Shown here: positions 1-6,558 of the stretch, in pieces
Layout: the number at the start of each line of letters is the position of its first letter
How positions within the stretch are numbered: the first letter of the stretch is position 1
Origin: Clostridia bacterium
GTDB taxonomy: Bacteria; Bacillota; Clostridia; UBA1381; UMGS1253
Direction of reading: 5' to 3'
Assembly: GCA_017411585.1 (NCBI GenBank)
Contig: JAFQPV010000102.1
Location: 1 to 10,764, forward strand
DNA: 10,764 nucleotides
Notes under the pieces: model-generated
What the model saw: only the letters and a program-made list of their open reading frames with translations
What the model was told of the DNA's origin: nothing
The model's database searches: none
Program-made: the position numbers and the translations under genes

Positions 1-182
1 ACCTTGCTATTCTCAATTGCATAATCTAACAAAATATTAATAAGTTCGTTTCGCGAACGGTTTGTTTCTTCTGATAATTTGTTCAGTTTCACAACCGTCT
101 CTTCTTTTACGCGCACAGAAAATGTCTTATATCCGTCTTCTCCTTTTAAATTTTTTCTGTTTATGATAAGCTTATCTTCCAT
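1..182 (-). CDS. Ribbon-helix-helix (CopG/Arc-type) DNA-binding protein, partial
   Basis: The reading frame starts at ATG 182 and runs off the left edge, giving 60 residues that begin MEDKLIINRKNLKGEDGYKT. Residues about 20-25 (TFSVRV) look like the DNA-contacting beta strand of a ribbon-helix-helix protein. They are followed by two predicted helices, KEETVVKLNKLSEET and SRNELINILLDYAIEN, the latter starting with the usual S/N-R-x-E-L-I pattern. RHH proteins bind DNA as dimers, often as autorepressors. A GAGGTG ribosome site lies about 7 nt upstream (190-195). The gene is divergent from the secreted stalk protein, and the motif-rich region between them could be its target. The C-terminus is outside the window, so any extra domain cannot be seen. 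The family is fairly sure; target and role are inference. Confidence 0.75.
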   Translation of the reverse strand, partial: MEDKLIINRKNLKGEDGYKTFSVRVKEETVVKLNKLSEETNRSRNELINILLDYAIENSK

Positions 183-196
183 AACATTTCACCTCA

Positions 197-261
197 CATA
201 TATTATATGTTGACAAAAGTTGCAATTATATGTTATTATAAATAACATAATATATAACATA
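197..261. promoter_or_regulatory. Candidate operator cluster (TATGTT/AACATA motifs)
   Basis: The divergent intergenic region holds a 13-nt near-palindrome CATATATTATATG (197-209), two exact copies of TTATATGTT (203-211 and 226-234, 23 bp apart), and a perfect 9-bp inverted repeat TATGTTATT-ATA-AATAACATA (229-249). A further AACATA lies at 256-261. The repeats cover the -35 and -10 of the plus-strand promoter. Binding by the adjacent RHH protein is inferred; AT-rich DNA makes some short repeats by chance, but the 9-bp arms are harder to explain that way. Confidence 0.45.
210..239 (+). promoter_or_regulatory. Sigma-A-type promoter of the stalk protein gene
   Basis: A perfect -35 TTGACA (210-215) is followed by an 18-bp spacer and -10 TATTAT (234-239). 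The expected start site is near 246, about 30 nt before the ATG at 277. A GGAGGT ribosome site (263-268) with 8-nt spacing fits this transcript. Confidence 0.65.
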
Positions 262-276
262 TGGAGGTATGCTCAA

Positions 277-1059
277 ATGAAAAAAGCTTACAAAAAAATA
301 CTAATATGCATTCTTGCCGGCATCGTTTTGACGAGCGGCGTTGTTTTTGCAAAACAAGCCATGGAAACCATCAATGTTTACTATGATAATATCAAAATTT
401 TGATTGACGGCATAGAATATCACCCGACAGATGCGCACGGCGAAACAGTTGAACCTTTCATCTACAATGGAACTACCTATTTACCGGTGCGTGCGATTGC
501 AAACGCATTCGGCAAAGATGTGGATTGGCAACCGCAAACAAGCATCGTTACTTTAGGTAGCAATAATTATGATTGGTTAGACCAAATGGGTTATGTAGAT
601 TATTACAGCAGCACCAAGAACGATAAAATGTATGCCATTGCTGAAAATACTGAAATGACAGATAAATCAAAATACGACAGAGGCTTAAGATTCTTTTTAT
701 GCGACCACCAAATGTCCGCATCCGATACTGGCGTTGTCGAATTGGAGGACGGAACCCTTGAATGTGCGCAAACAGTAACTTACCTATTAAACAATCAGTA
801 TAACACTTTCGAAGGAACTATCGCAGGATTTGACTGCGACAAAGATGCTTCCGCATTAATTAGATTCTACGGGGATGGAGAATTGATCTACACCTCTCCT
901 ATCATATCAGCTGGTACAAAATCAACGAAATTCAACATTCCAGTGGATGGATATAAACTTCTGAAAATCCGAACTGAAATAGTCAACCCTACATGTAATA
1001 CTCATCATTCTATCGAAGCATCACCGTGTATCGCCGAGGCAAGATTGTCCAAAAAGTAA
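277..1059 (+). CDS. Secreted stalk-domain protein with C-terminal NPCBM-like domain
   Basis: A 260-residue exported protein of unknown function. The start at 277 is chosen because GGAGGT (263-268) is correctly spaced and it begins directly with a signal peptide: MKKAYKK, a hydrophobic core, and a likely cut after VVFA (residue 25). An in-frame start 19 codons upstream has no ribosome site and lies before the expected transcription start. Residues about 33-95 match the copper amine oxidase N-terminal-like 'stalk' domain, with the hallmark segment PFIYNGTTYLPVRAIANAFG followed by a DVDWQPQTSIVTL strand. Residues about 170-255 resemble an NPCBM/NEW2 carbohydrate-binding fold (YNTFEG, IRFYGDGELIYTSP, VDGYKLLKI). 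No catalytic motif is evident despite the family name. A cell-wall or polysaccharide-binding role is inferred. The gene stands alone, divergent from an RHH regulator. Confidence 0.8.
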   Translation: MKKAYKKILICILAGIVLTSGVVFAKQAMETINVYYDNIKILIDGIEYHPTDAHGETVEPFIYNGTTYLPVRAIANAFGKDVDWQPQTSIVTLGSNNYDWLDQMGYVDYYSSTKNDKMYAIAENTEMTDKSKYDRGLRFFLCDHQMSASDTGVVELEDGTLECAQTVTYLLNNQYNTFEGTIAGFDCDKDASALIRFYGDGELIYTSPIISAGTKSTKFNIPVDGYKLLKIRTEIVNPTCNTHHSIEASPCIAEARLSKK

Positions 1060-1068
1060 TACCAATTC

Positions 1069-1099
1069 AAACGGCAGAGACATAACGTCTCTGCCGTTT
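1069..1099. terminator. Bidirectional intrinsic terminator
   Basis: A perfect 13-bp stem (AAACGGCAGAGAC at 1069-1081 and its complement at 1087-1099) with a 5-nt ATAAC loop lies 9 nt after the stalk gene stop. It is also 10 nt beyond the S41 protease stop on the other strand. Only short T runs follow on either strand, but the position between convergent genes strongly suggests it ends both transcripts. Confidence 0.75.
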
Positions 1100-1109
1100 C
1101 ATATACCGC

Positions 1110-2309
1110 TTATTCAATACCATTTGCAATTTCCAATGCCTTATCAAGCTGAACATCTTTTTCGCGCTCGATGGCTTCGACCGGATAATCTTCCTCAAAG
1201 CCACTTTCAACAACTGTATCCGGTGTAAATCCAATACCGTGAATACATTGGTCGTCCGGGGTGTAATATTTGCTCACGGTGATACTCATACCGCCGCCGC
1301 TGCGAAGCGCAAACACATCCTGCGTAATGCCCTTACCGAAGGTTTTTGTGCCGACAAGCGCGTGCAGACGGTCATTGCCGCGCAGCGCACCGATAAACAC
1401 CTCAGAAGCACTTGCAGAATTGCCGTTTGCCAAAACCACAACCGGCTCATCAATACAATGTCCCTTTGCATACTCATACACGCACGACTCCGTTTTATCC
1501 TTGCGATAGACTACGGTTTCCCCTTCCTTCAAAAACAACCCTGCCAAGCCGCACGCAGAATAGTAATCACCGCCGCCGTTGTCGCGCAAATCTAAGACAA
1601 GCTTTGTGATACCTTTCTTTTTCAGCTCCTCATACGCCGCTTTAAATTCTGCATCCGTGTCCTCATCAAAGGCGATGATTTTAAAATACGCCACGCCGTT
1701 TTCTTCCATACGCGCACTAACGGTTTTTAAATGAATTTCCCGGCGTGTCAGCGTTACCTTGCGCTCCTTTCCCTCACGCAAAAACACAGCCTGCACCGTA
1801 CTGCCTTCGCCCTGCGCCTGACTACCGTCACCACGCAGTGCTGATGCGCCCTCGTCCAAATCATCGTAACGCTCACCTTCCACGCTGACAAGCACATCCC
1901 CTGCTTTGACACCGGCTTCTTCGCCCGGGCTATCCTCATAGACCTGCAAGACAAGCAGTTCATCGTCCTTGGTTTTGGTAAGCACCAAGCCAACCCCGAC
2001 ATACGCACCGCGCGCAGCGGTTATAAAGTTTTCAAACTCTGCCGGCGTGTAGTACGATGAATATGCATCCAGTGCCTCTGTCATCCCCTTCGCTGCGCCT
2101 TGGTAGAGTGCTGCCTCGTCATATTCCTCTAAATAAAGCGCATCAATGCAGCGCTTCACCTCCGTCAGCACGCGGCTATCCGCATCGCCAAGAATTGTGT
2201 TTTTAAAATACGTAAGACCTAAGCCAATGTAAAACACTGAGCTTAAAACAAACGTAATCACTACAGCCAGCGCACAAACAAGCAACTGTTTCTTTCCGAA
2301 TTTCTCCAT
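1110..2309 (-). CDS. S41 family C-terminal processing peptidase (CtpA/CtpB-like)
   Basis: A 399-residue membrane-anchored serine protease. An N-terminal hydrophobic segment (residues about 8-30) acts as signal anchor, so the protease domain lies outside the membrane. A PDZ domain spans about 95-190, with GAYVGVGLVL, the DSPGEEAGVKAGDVLVSVEG core and LRGDGSQ. The peptidase core follows: VLDLRDNGGG (238-247), then NGNSASASE (295-303), where Ser300 is the likely nucleophile, and TFGKGITQ (323-330), where Lys326 and Gln330 complete the Ser-Lys-Gln set. The Ser-Lys interval is about one residue longer than in Tsp or CtpB. A GGGAGGT ribosome site precedes the ATG. It is last in the ftsEX operon, after an intergenic terminator. 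In B. subtilis CtpB cleaves a sporulation regulator; here the substrate is unknown. Confidence 0.93.
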   Translation of the reverse strand: MEKFGKKQLLVCALAVVITFVLSSVFYIGLGLTYFKNTILGDADSRVLTEVKRCIDALYLEEYDEAALYQGAAKGMTEALDAYSSYYTPAEFENFITAARGAYVGVGLVLTKTKDDELLVLQVYEDSPGEEAGVKAGDVLVSVEGERYDDLDEGASALRGDGSQAQGEGSTVQAVFLREGKERKVTLTRREIHLKTVSARMEENGVAYFKIIAFDEDTDAEFKAAYEELKKKGITKLVLDLRDNGGGDYYSACGLAGLFLKEGETVVYRKDKTESCVYEYAKGHCIDEPVVVLANGNSASASEVFIGALRGNDRLHALVGTKTFGKGITQDVFALRSGGGMSITVSKYYTPDDQCIHGIGFTPDTVVESGFEEDYPVEAIEREKDVQLDKALEIANGIE

Positions 2310-2329
2310 ACAGATACCTCCCGAAATAC

Positions 2330-2365
2330 AAAAAACGGATTTCGCCGCAACCCGGGCGAAATCCG
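2330..2365 (-). terminator. Intrinsic terminator between the M23 and S41 genes
   Basis: On the minus strand a perfect 11-bp stem (CGGATTTCGCC at 2365-2355, complement at 2346-2336) with an 8-nt CGGGTTGC loop is followed at once by six T (2335-2330). It lies about 29 nt after the M23 stop and about 8 nt before the ribosome site of the S41 gene. That leaves no room for a separate promoter between hairpin and gene, so it probably works as a partial terminator inside the operon. Confidence 0.85.
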
Positions 2366-2394
2366 CCTTGCTTTACTTATTCTATTTCCGGCAC

Positions 2395-3549
2395 TCAGAA
2401 AATATACGGGCGCGGATTTGTATATTTGCCCGTGCTGTTGTCGATAACGCCGAAATGGATATGCGGTCCGGTCGAATTGCCCGTAGAGCCGGCAAGCGCA
2501 ATCTGCTGCCCCTTCTTCACCGTCTGTCCCGCGTTCACCTGCAGCACACTGTTATGCGCATACAGCGTTGTAATCGAGCCGTGGTTGATGGTGATGTAGT
2601 TGCCATAGCCGGATTTGCTCCAGCCGGACACGAGCACAACACCATCCTCCGCCGCAAGCACAGGTGTGCCCTGCGGCACAGCAATATCAATGCCTGTGTG
2701 ATTATCCGGTCTTCCTCTAAACGTACGCGTGCCGAACTCCGAGGTAATCGTGCCGCGACTTGTGCTCGGCCAACCGAGCTGACCGCCACTATAGGCAGCC
2801 ACCTTAGCACCACTGCCGATTTTCGCCTGAATTTCCTCTAAGATTCTTTCATTTTCCGCTACGCGCTTTTCGTATTCCTCCTGCAAATACGCTTCATCCT
2901 CACGAAGCTCTGCAATCAGCTCATCGCTTCTTGCGCTCTTTGCATCCAGCGTTTTTTTCTGGGACGCAATCGTGCCCTTTGCTTCGACGTTTTCTCTGCG
3001 TTTTTCCTCAATCGCTTGCTTGGCAGCCACAATGCCGCTTTTCTTCTGTGTAAGCTCATCAATCAAAGCGTGATCGTGCATCATCAGCTGCGATACCATA
3101 TCTGCGCGCACAAGCAAGTCCGAAAAGCTCTCCGCACTAAATAAAATATCCAGATACGAAGTCGTTCCCTTTTCATACATAACGCGCAAGCGCTGCTTTA
3201 ACAGCGCATCGCTGTCTGCAATCTGTTTTTCAATATCTGCAATCTCCGCTTCCTTATCTGCAATCGCCGAAGTGTTATTTGCAATCGTTTGATTGAGCGA
3301 ATCAATCTGACTGTTTAAGTCGGAAATTTCTTCGTCCACTTTGCGTTTTTCCGCTTCTTTTGCCTTTCGCTCGCTCTTTTTCTCATTCAGTTTTTCTTTG
3401 ATTTCCTTTTGCTCTGCCTCGTTTTGCTCCAGCTTATCCTGCAGCTCATCCGCATAACCGATGATGCCGAAAATCGCCGGAAGGGCAACTGCAAAGCACA
3501 ACGCGACCTCAAGGATGATACTGATTATTGCTGCTATTCTTTTTTTCAT
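2395..3549 (-). CDS. Murein hydrolase / activator: coiled coil plus M23 (LytM) peptidase, EnvC/PcsB-like
   Basis: A 384-residue exported peptidoglycan hydrolase. The signal peptide is about residues 1-33 (probable cut after GYA). A long charged coiled coil spans roughly 34-245, broken by LRVMYEKGTTSYLDILFSAE, a conserved hinge segment of EnvC/PcsB-type proteins. The M23 domain (about 255-384) keeps the zinc ligands H284 and D288 (NHTGID) and H365 of the HIH motif, plus H332 in LYAH, so it should be an active endopeptidase, unlike E. coli EnvC, which only activates amidases. The coiled coil is expected to contact the FtsX extracellular loop. The gene is 11 nt after ftsX with an AGGAG site, which supports it being the partner hydrolase of FtsEX in division or elongation. 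Confidence 0.92.
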   Translation of the reverse strand: MKKRIAAIISIILEVALCFAVALPAIFGIIGYADELQDKLEQNEAEQKEIKEKLNEKKSERKAKEAEKRKVDEEISDLNSQIDSLNQTIANNTSAIADKEAEIADIEKQIADSDALLKQRLRVMYEKGTTSYLDILFSAESFSDLLVRADMVSQLMMHDHALIDELTQKKSGIVAAKQAIEEKRRENVEAKGTIASQKKTLDAKSARSDELIAELREDEAYLQEEYEKRVAENERILEEIQAKIGSGAKVAAYSGGQLGWPSTSRGTITSEFGTRTFRGRPDNHTGIDIAVPQGTPVLAAEDGVVLVSGWSKSGYGNYITINHGSITTLYAHNSVLQVNAGQTVKKGQQIALAGSTGNSTGPHIHFGVIDNSTGKYTNPRPYIF

Positions 3550-3560
3550 GCTCTACTCCT

Positions 3561-4451
3561 TTATACATCCAAATGCTTGCGAATAGAAATCGCACTGCCG
3601 AGTGCACCGATAACTGCGCCGATGGAAACAAACATTCCAATCATCTGCACCGCAACCTCATTGTATGCCTTGAAGGTGAAAATATCGATGCCGATATTTG
3701 CTTTGCCAACAAGCGCGATATATCCCCACGAAATCAAGCCGAATGCAATAAGTGCACCGACCACGCCGATGATAATGCCTTCAATGATGAACGGCCAACG
3801 GATAAACCAGTCTGTTGCGCCGACAAATTTCATAACGCCGATTTCCTTGCGGCGCGCATACACGGCAAGCTTGATTGTGTTTGCAATAATGAAGATGGAA
3901 ACAATACACAAAAGAAGCATACCCCAAAAGCTGACGTTTCTAATGCCATTGCTGACCTTTAATATGTTTTCCATGACCGTCTGCTTATAAGACACCTCTT
4001 CTTTGCCTTCAACGGCGGAAAGCTTTTCCACCGTCGGCTTTAACAGGCTCAAATCCTTTAGTGTAATCTTTAAAGAATCGCGAAATGGGTTATCTTCCCC
4101 CTCATAGCCATCTAAAAGCGCAGCATTGTTATCCGAAATCTCACGCATATACTCCAGCGTATCTTCCTTCGAAAAAATCTCCGCTGTCGCAATATTTTCA
4201 ATGCCCTTCACCTGCTTTTGCAGCGCACTAACCTGCGCATCGTCGTATGCTTCGTTGATAAACGCCTGAATTTCACACTGCTGCTCCAGCTGCTGTGCAA
4301 TATGATTTACATTGATACTGATAATCATAAACAAACCCAGAATAATCATACAGCACACAACCGTAAAAATCGAGGTTACGCTCATAAGACCGTTACGGAA
4401 TACGCTGCGGACTGCCTGGGAAACATAATACTTGAAATTATTTGCTTTCAA
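3561..4451 (-). CDS. ftsX: Cell division protein FtsX (ABC-type membrane subunit)
   Basis: A 296-residue integral membrane partner of FtsE. The start is placed at TTG 4451, 8 nt after a GGGAGG ribosome site and giving MKANNFKYYVSQAVRSV, the usual FtsX N-terminus. An upstream ATG at 4499 would add 16 unrelated residues inside ftsE and has no good ribosome site. Membrane segments are at about 26-46, 175-197, 221-247 and 269-289, with a large extracellular loop (47-172) between the first two that binds the hydrolase. The conserved cytoplasmic loop ARRKEIGVMKFVGATDWFIRWP (199-220) is the MacB/FtsX signature. It does not transport; FtsEX passes ATP-driven movement to murein hydrolases. The gene overlaps the ftsE stop by 14 bp, so the two are probably translationally coupled. 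Confidence 0.95.
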   Translation of the reverse strand: MKANNFKYYVSQAVRSVFRNGLMSVTSIFTVVCCMIILGLFMIISINVNHIAQQLEQQCEIQAFINEAYDDAQVSALQKQVKGIENIATAEIFSKEDTLEYMREISDNNAALLDGYEGEDNPFRDSLKITLKDLSLLKPTVEKLSAVEGKEEVSYKQTVMENILKVSNGIRNVSFWGMLLLCIVSIFIIANTIKLAVYARRKEIGVMKFVGATDWFIRWPFIIEGIIIGVVGALIAFGLISWGYIALVGKANIGIDIFTFKAYNEVAVQMIGMFVSIGAVIGALGSAISIRKHLDV

Positions 4452-5127
4452 CTTCGTAGCCTCCCTTACTGTCATCGCGCACAAGCACGCCGTCTTCAAT
4501 TGCTATAACTCTCTTATGCACTGTATCAACGATTTCCTTGGCATGTGTCGCCATAACCACTGTTGTGCCGCGCGCATTAATATCGCAAAGCAGTTCAACA
4601 ATTTCAAACGAAGTTTTTGGCGGCAAGCTCGCCGTCGGCTCGTCTGCAAGCAGAATCGGCGGATTGTTCGCAAGTGCGCGCGCAACTGCAACACGCTGTG
4701 CCTCACCGCGCGAAAGCTGTGTCGGGAAAAGCTTTGCCTTGCCCGAAAGGCCGACCATGCTCAAAAGGTGCGGTACCTGTCTTCGGATTTCACGCTTGGA
4801 TGCGCCGACAATCTGCATTGCAAAGGCAATGTTTTCATACACCGTACGGTCGTCCAGCAGGCGGAAATCCTGAAAAATCACGCCAATAGAGCGGCGCAGA
4901 TACGGGATATCCTTGCGCTTTAAATCCTGCACACGCGTGCCGTCGATTGTAATTGAGCCGGAGGTCGGTGTTTCTTCGTGCATTAAAAGACGCGTGAGCG
5001 TCGATTTTCCGGAACCGCTCGGCCCGACAACAAATACAAATTCACCCTTCTCAATGTGAAAGCTGACCTCGTCGAGCGCCTTGGTGCCATCTTCATAAAC
5101 TTTTGTTACATTCTCAAAGGTAATCAT
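4438..5127 (-). CDS. ftsE: Cell division ATP-binding protein FtsE
   Basis: The 229-residue ATPase of the FtsEX complex. The start is ATG 5127 (MITFENVTKVY), with GGAGAA about 7 nt upstream; upstream ATG/TTG codons at 5152-5157 add a non-conserved tail. Motifs seen: Walker A GPSGSGKST (35-43), Q-loop IFQD (Q86), Walker B ILLADEP with E163, and H-loop H195 (MATHA). Two motifs are unusual: the ABC signature is LSRGEAQR (138-145) instead of the usual LSGGEQQR, and the D-loop region reads TASLPP (165-170) where FtsE normally has TGNLDP, so its Asp is missing. The protein length and the rest match FtsE. It lies 26 nt after the upstream regulator gene, in one operon. Confidence 0.95.
   Translation of the reverse strand: MITFENVTKVYEDGTKALDEVSFHIEKGEFVFVVGPSGSGKSTLTRLLMHEETPTSGSITIDGTRVQDLKRKDIPYLRRSIGVIFQDFRLLDDRTVYENIAFAMQIVGASKREIRRQVPHLLSMVGLSGKAKLFPTQLSRGEAQRVAVARALANNPPILLADEPTASLPPKTSFEIVELLCDINARGTTVVMATHAKEIVDTVHKRVIAIEDGVLVRDDSKGGYEVESK
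4460..4465 (-). promoter_or_regulatory. Ribosome binding site fixing the TTG start of ftsX
   Basis: GGGAGG on the minus strand, within the last codons of ftsE, lies 8 nt before TTG 4451. No ATG in the ftsX frame has a comparable site, so this decides the start. Confidence 0.75.
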
Positions 5128-5153
5128 GCTGTTTTCTCCATTAAATTCGCTCA

Positions 5154-6239
5154 TCAAATTTTCATCGGGTTGGATTCGAGATATTGCTGTACCATCATTG
5201 CCACTTTAAACACAACGGCATCATCGAACTTTCTTAAATCCAGTCCGATGGTCTTTTGTACCTTATCCAAACGGTACACCAATGTGTTTCTGTGGATATA
5301 GAGCTTGCGCGCCGTTTCGCTGACGTTCAAGTCGTTTTTGAAAAACTCATAAATCGTCGTTACAATTTCCTCATCCAGCGCATCTAAGCCGCGTTTTGTG
5401 AGCACTTCCTGCAAAAACAGCTGACAAAGCTTAATCGGCAAGTAGTAAATCAATCTGCCGACACCCAAGTTTTTATAGCTTAAAATACGCTTCCCGTTTT
5501 CAAACACGCTGCCGACCTCAAGCGCAATCTGCGCCTCTTTGTATGCCGCCGCCAAAGTGTTTACACTGTTTGTAACGGTGGAAATGCCAATCATAACATT
5601 CATCATTGCTTCGCTGCCTAACGTATCAATAATGGTCTGCGCTAAGGCTTCCAGCTTATCCTCCGTCGTTTCGCTGTCGATTTCCTTTACCAATACGATG
5701 GTTGCATCGTCCATAGCGAACACAAAATCGAGCTCCGTTTTCGGGAACAGATTCATGAACACATCGATTGCCGCAACATCACCTAACTGCATTACCTTCA
5801 AGATAAATACAACGCGGTCCTGATCGTAATCGAGATGCAGCTCACGTGCACGCTGATGCAAGTCAAGCGGCAAGGTGTTGTCCGAAATGATATTCTTGAT
5901 AAAGGTTGTCTTATCATATTTATCATCGTAGAACACACGGATATTGTTTAGGGCAACGGCAAGCATCATACAGGTGCGCTTCGCTTCATCGCTGGTGCCG
6001 CGCACATATACAATATGCTCTGTCTTCTTGCTTTTGCTGATGCCGCACACACAATAGCCGCGGCAAGTATGTACCTGCATGCAATCCACAGCTGCCGCAA
6101 CAAAGCTTTCGGCATACTCCGTCATATCCTCCGACGCATTGGTTGCAATGACATACCCCTCAAAATCCATAACACCCACCGGAGCAGTTAAAAATGCATC
6201 CATCTGGTTAATCACATTCTGAAAAGTTTTTTTCATCAT
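5154..6239 (-). CDS. PucR/CdaR-type helix-turn-helix transcriptional regulator
   Basis: A 361-residue cytoplasmic regulator. The C-terminal HTH (about 303-327; LNVSETARKLYIHRNTLVYRLDKVQ) is the PucR/CdaR-family helix-turn-helix, in which the HRNTLxYRLxK segment is diagnostic. Before it, residues about 140-245 look like the degenerate GGDEF-like CdaR domain (DRVVFILKVM ... VMIGISTVTNSVNTLAAAYKEAQIAL). The N-terminal 1-100 resembles a small ligand-sensing domain and holds five cysteines between 53 and 90, including HTCRGYCVCG. The ligand is unknown. AGGAGG (6255-6250) is 10 nt from the first ATG. It is the first gene of the ftsEX operon, so it may regulate its own operon; no sugar-diacid or purine genes lie nearby to suggest the classic CdaR or PucR roles. 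Confidence 0.85.
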   Translation of the reverse strand: MMKKTFQNVINQMDAFLTAPVGVMDFEGYVIATNASEDMTEYAESFVAAAVDCMQVHTCRGYCVCGISKSKKTEHIVYVRGTSDEAKRTCMMLAVALNNIRVFYDDKYDKTTFIKNIISDNTLPLDLHQRARELHLDYDQDRVVFILKVMQLGDVAAIDVFMNLFPKTELDFVFAMDDATIVLVKEIDSETTEDKLEALAQTIIDTLGSEAMMNVMIGISTVTNSVNTLAAAYKEAQIALEVGSVFENGKRILSYKNLGVGRLIYYLPIKLCQLFLQEVLTKRGLDALDEEIVTTIYEFFKNDLNVSETARKLYIHRNTLVYRLDKVQKTIGLDLRKFDDAVVFKVAMMVQQYLESNPMKI

Positions 6240-6272
6240 GTTTTAATTTCCTCCTGCGAAACATATTCCAAT

Positions 6273-6348
6273 CCGCGCAAACACAAAAACTGCGCCTGCG
6301 CGGCTATGTGCAATTTTACAGAATTTCACAATCCTTTTTTGTGCACAT
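6273..6348 (-). promoter_or_regulatory. Structured 5' leader of the pucR-ftsEX operon
   Basis: Between the promoter and the first gene are two adjacent inverted repeats. ATGTGCA (6348-6342) pairs with TGCACAT (6312-6306), and CCGCGCA (6303-6297) pairs with TGCGCGG (6279-6273); they are separated by only 2 nt. The GCGCA element occurs twice (6301-6297 and 6295-6291), so two exclusive pairings with the same TGCGC are possible. It matches no riboswitch class I know. Confidence 0.35.
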
Positions 6349-6424
6349 TTTTAAACCGATACTTATATAATAATATCTTTTTTAACATTTTGCAAGAAAA
6401 ATTTAAATTTTTTTGTGCAATTTT
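6307..6424. repeat. Repeated TGTGCAATTTT motifs around the operon promoter
   Basis: An exact 11-mer, TGTGCAATTTT, occurs at 6307-6317 and 6414-6424. A related palindromic version, TGTGCACATTTTT, lies at 6340-6352. The copies sit upstream, just downstream and further downstream of the minus-strand promoter at 6367-6395. The layout would fit a regulator site, but the region is AT-rich and the case is moderate. Confidence 0.35.
6367..6395 (-). promoter_or_regulatory. Promoter of the pucR-ftsEX operon
   Basis: On the minus strand, -35 TTGCAA (6395-6390), a 17-bp spacer and -10 TATTAT (6372-6367). The predicted start near 6359 gives a leader of about 120 nt before the regulator gene. No comparable promoter was noticed between the operon's genes, but coding regions were not searched exhaustively. 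Confidence 0.55.
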
Positions 6425-6526
6425 TATATTTTTTCATAAAAACGACCGATTTTCACTGTATTTTTTGCCCTTGTACTATTTTAACAAACATTTTTCGTTT
6501 TTTCGTACAAATTGACTATATACAAT

Positions 6527-6552
6527 AAGGACGGCTCACAAGAACCGTCCTT
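6527..6552 (-). terminator. Terminator after the SLH-kinase pair
   Basis: The minus-strand transcript forms an 11-bp stem, AAGGACGGTTC (6552-6542) with GAGCCGTCCTT (6537-6527), containing one G-U pair, and a TTGT loop. It lies 6 nt after the kinase stop codon. The T tail is weak (ATTGTAT), so efficiency is uncertain. Confidence 0.65.
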
Positions 6553-6558
6553 TATAGT

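Larger units (their letters stand above)
6240..6558. other. AT-rich intergenic region without a gene
   Basis: These 319 bases contain the promoter and structured leader of the downstream minus-strand operon, repeated TGTGCA motifs and, at the right end, the terminator of the kinase gene. The section about 6396-6520 is mostly T-rich homopolymer tracts with no convincing frame; short frames there have low-complexity Phe/Lys/Asn content and no ribosome site. Confidence 0.7.

Noticed and set aside
183..250. Specific promoter for the RHH gene
   Set aside because: TATAAT-like sequences exist, but spacing to a -35 or to the ribosome site is poor, so none is called.
2368..2841. Plus-strand frame opposite the M23 gene
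   Set aside because: Arg- and Ala-rich content typical of a shadow frame; the opposite strand has clear M23 motifs.
6240..6360. Known riboswitch upstream of the regulator
   Set aside because: Inverted repeats are present, but no conserved core of any class I know is seen.
6306..6515. Short plus-strand frame rich in Phe and Asn
   Set aside because: It arises from T-rich tracts, has no ribosome site and overlaps the minus-strand promoter and leader.
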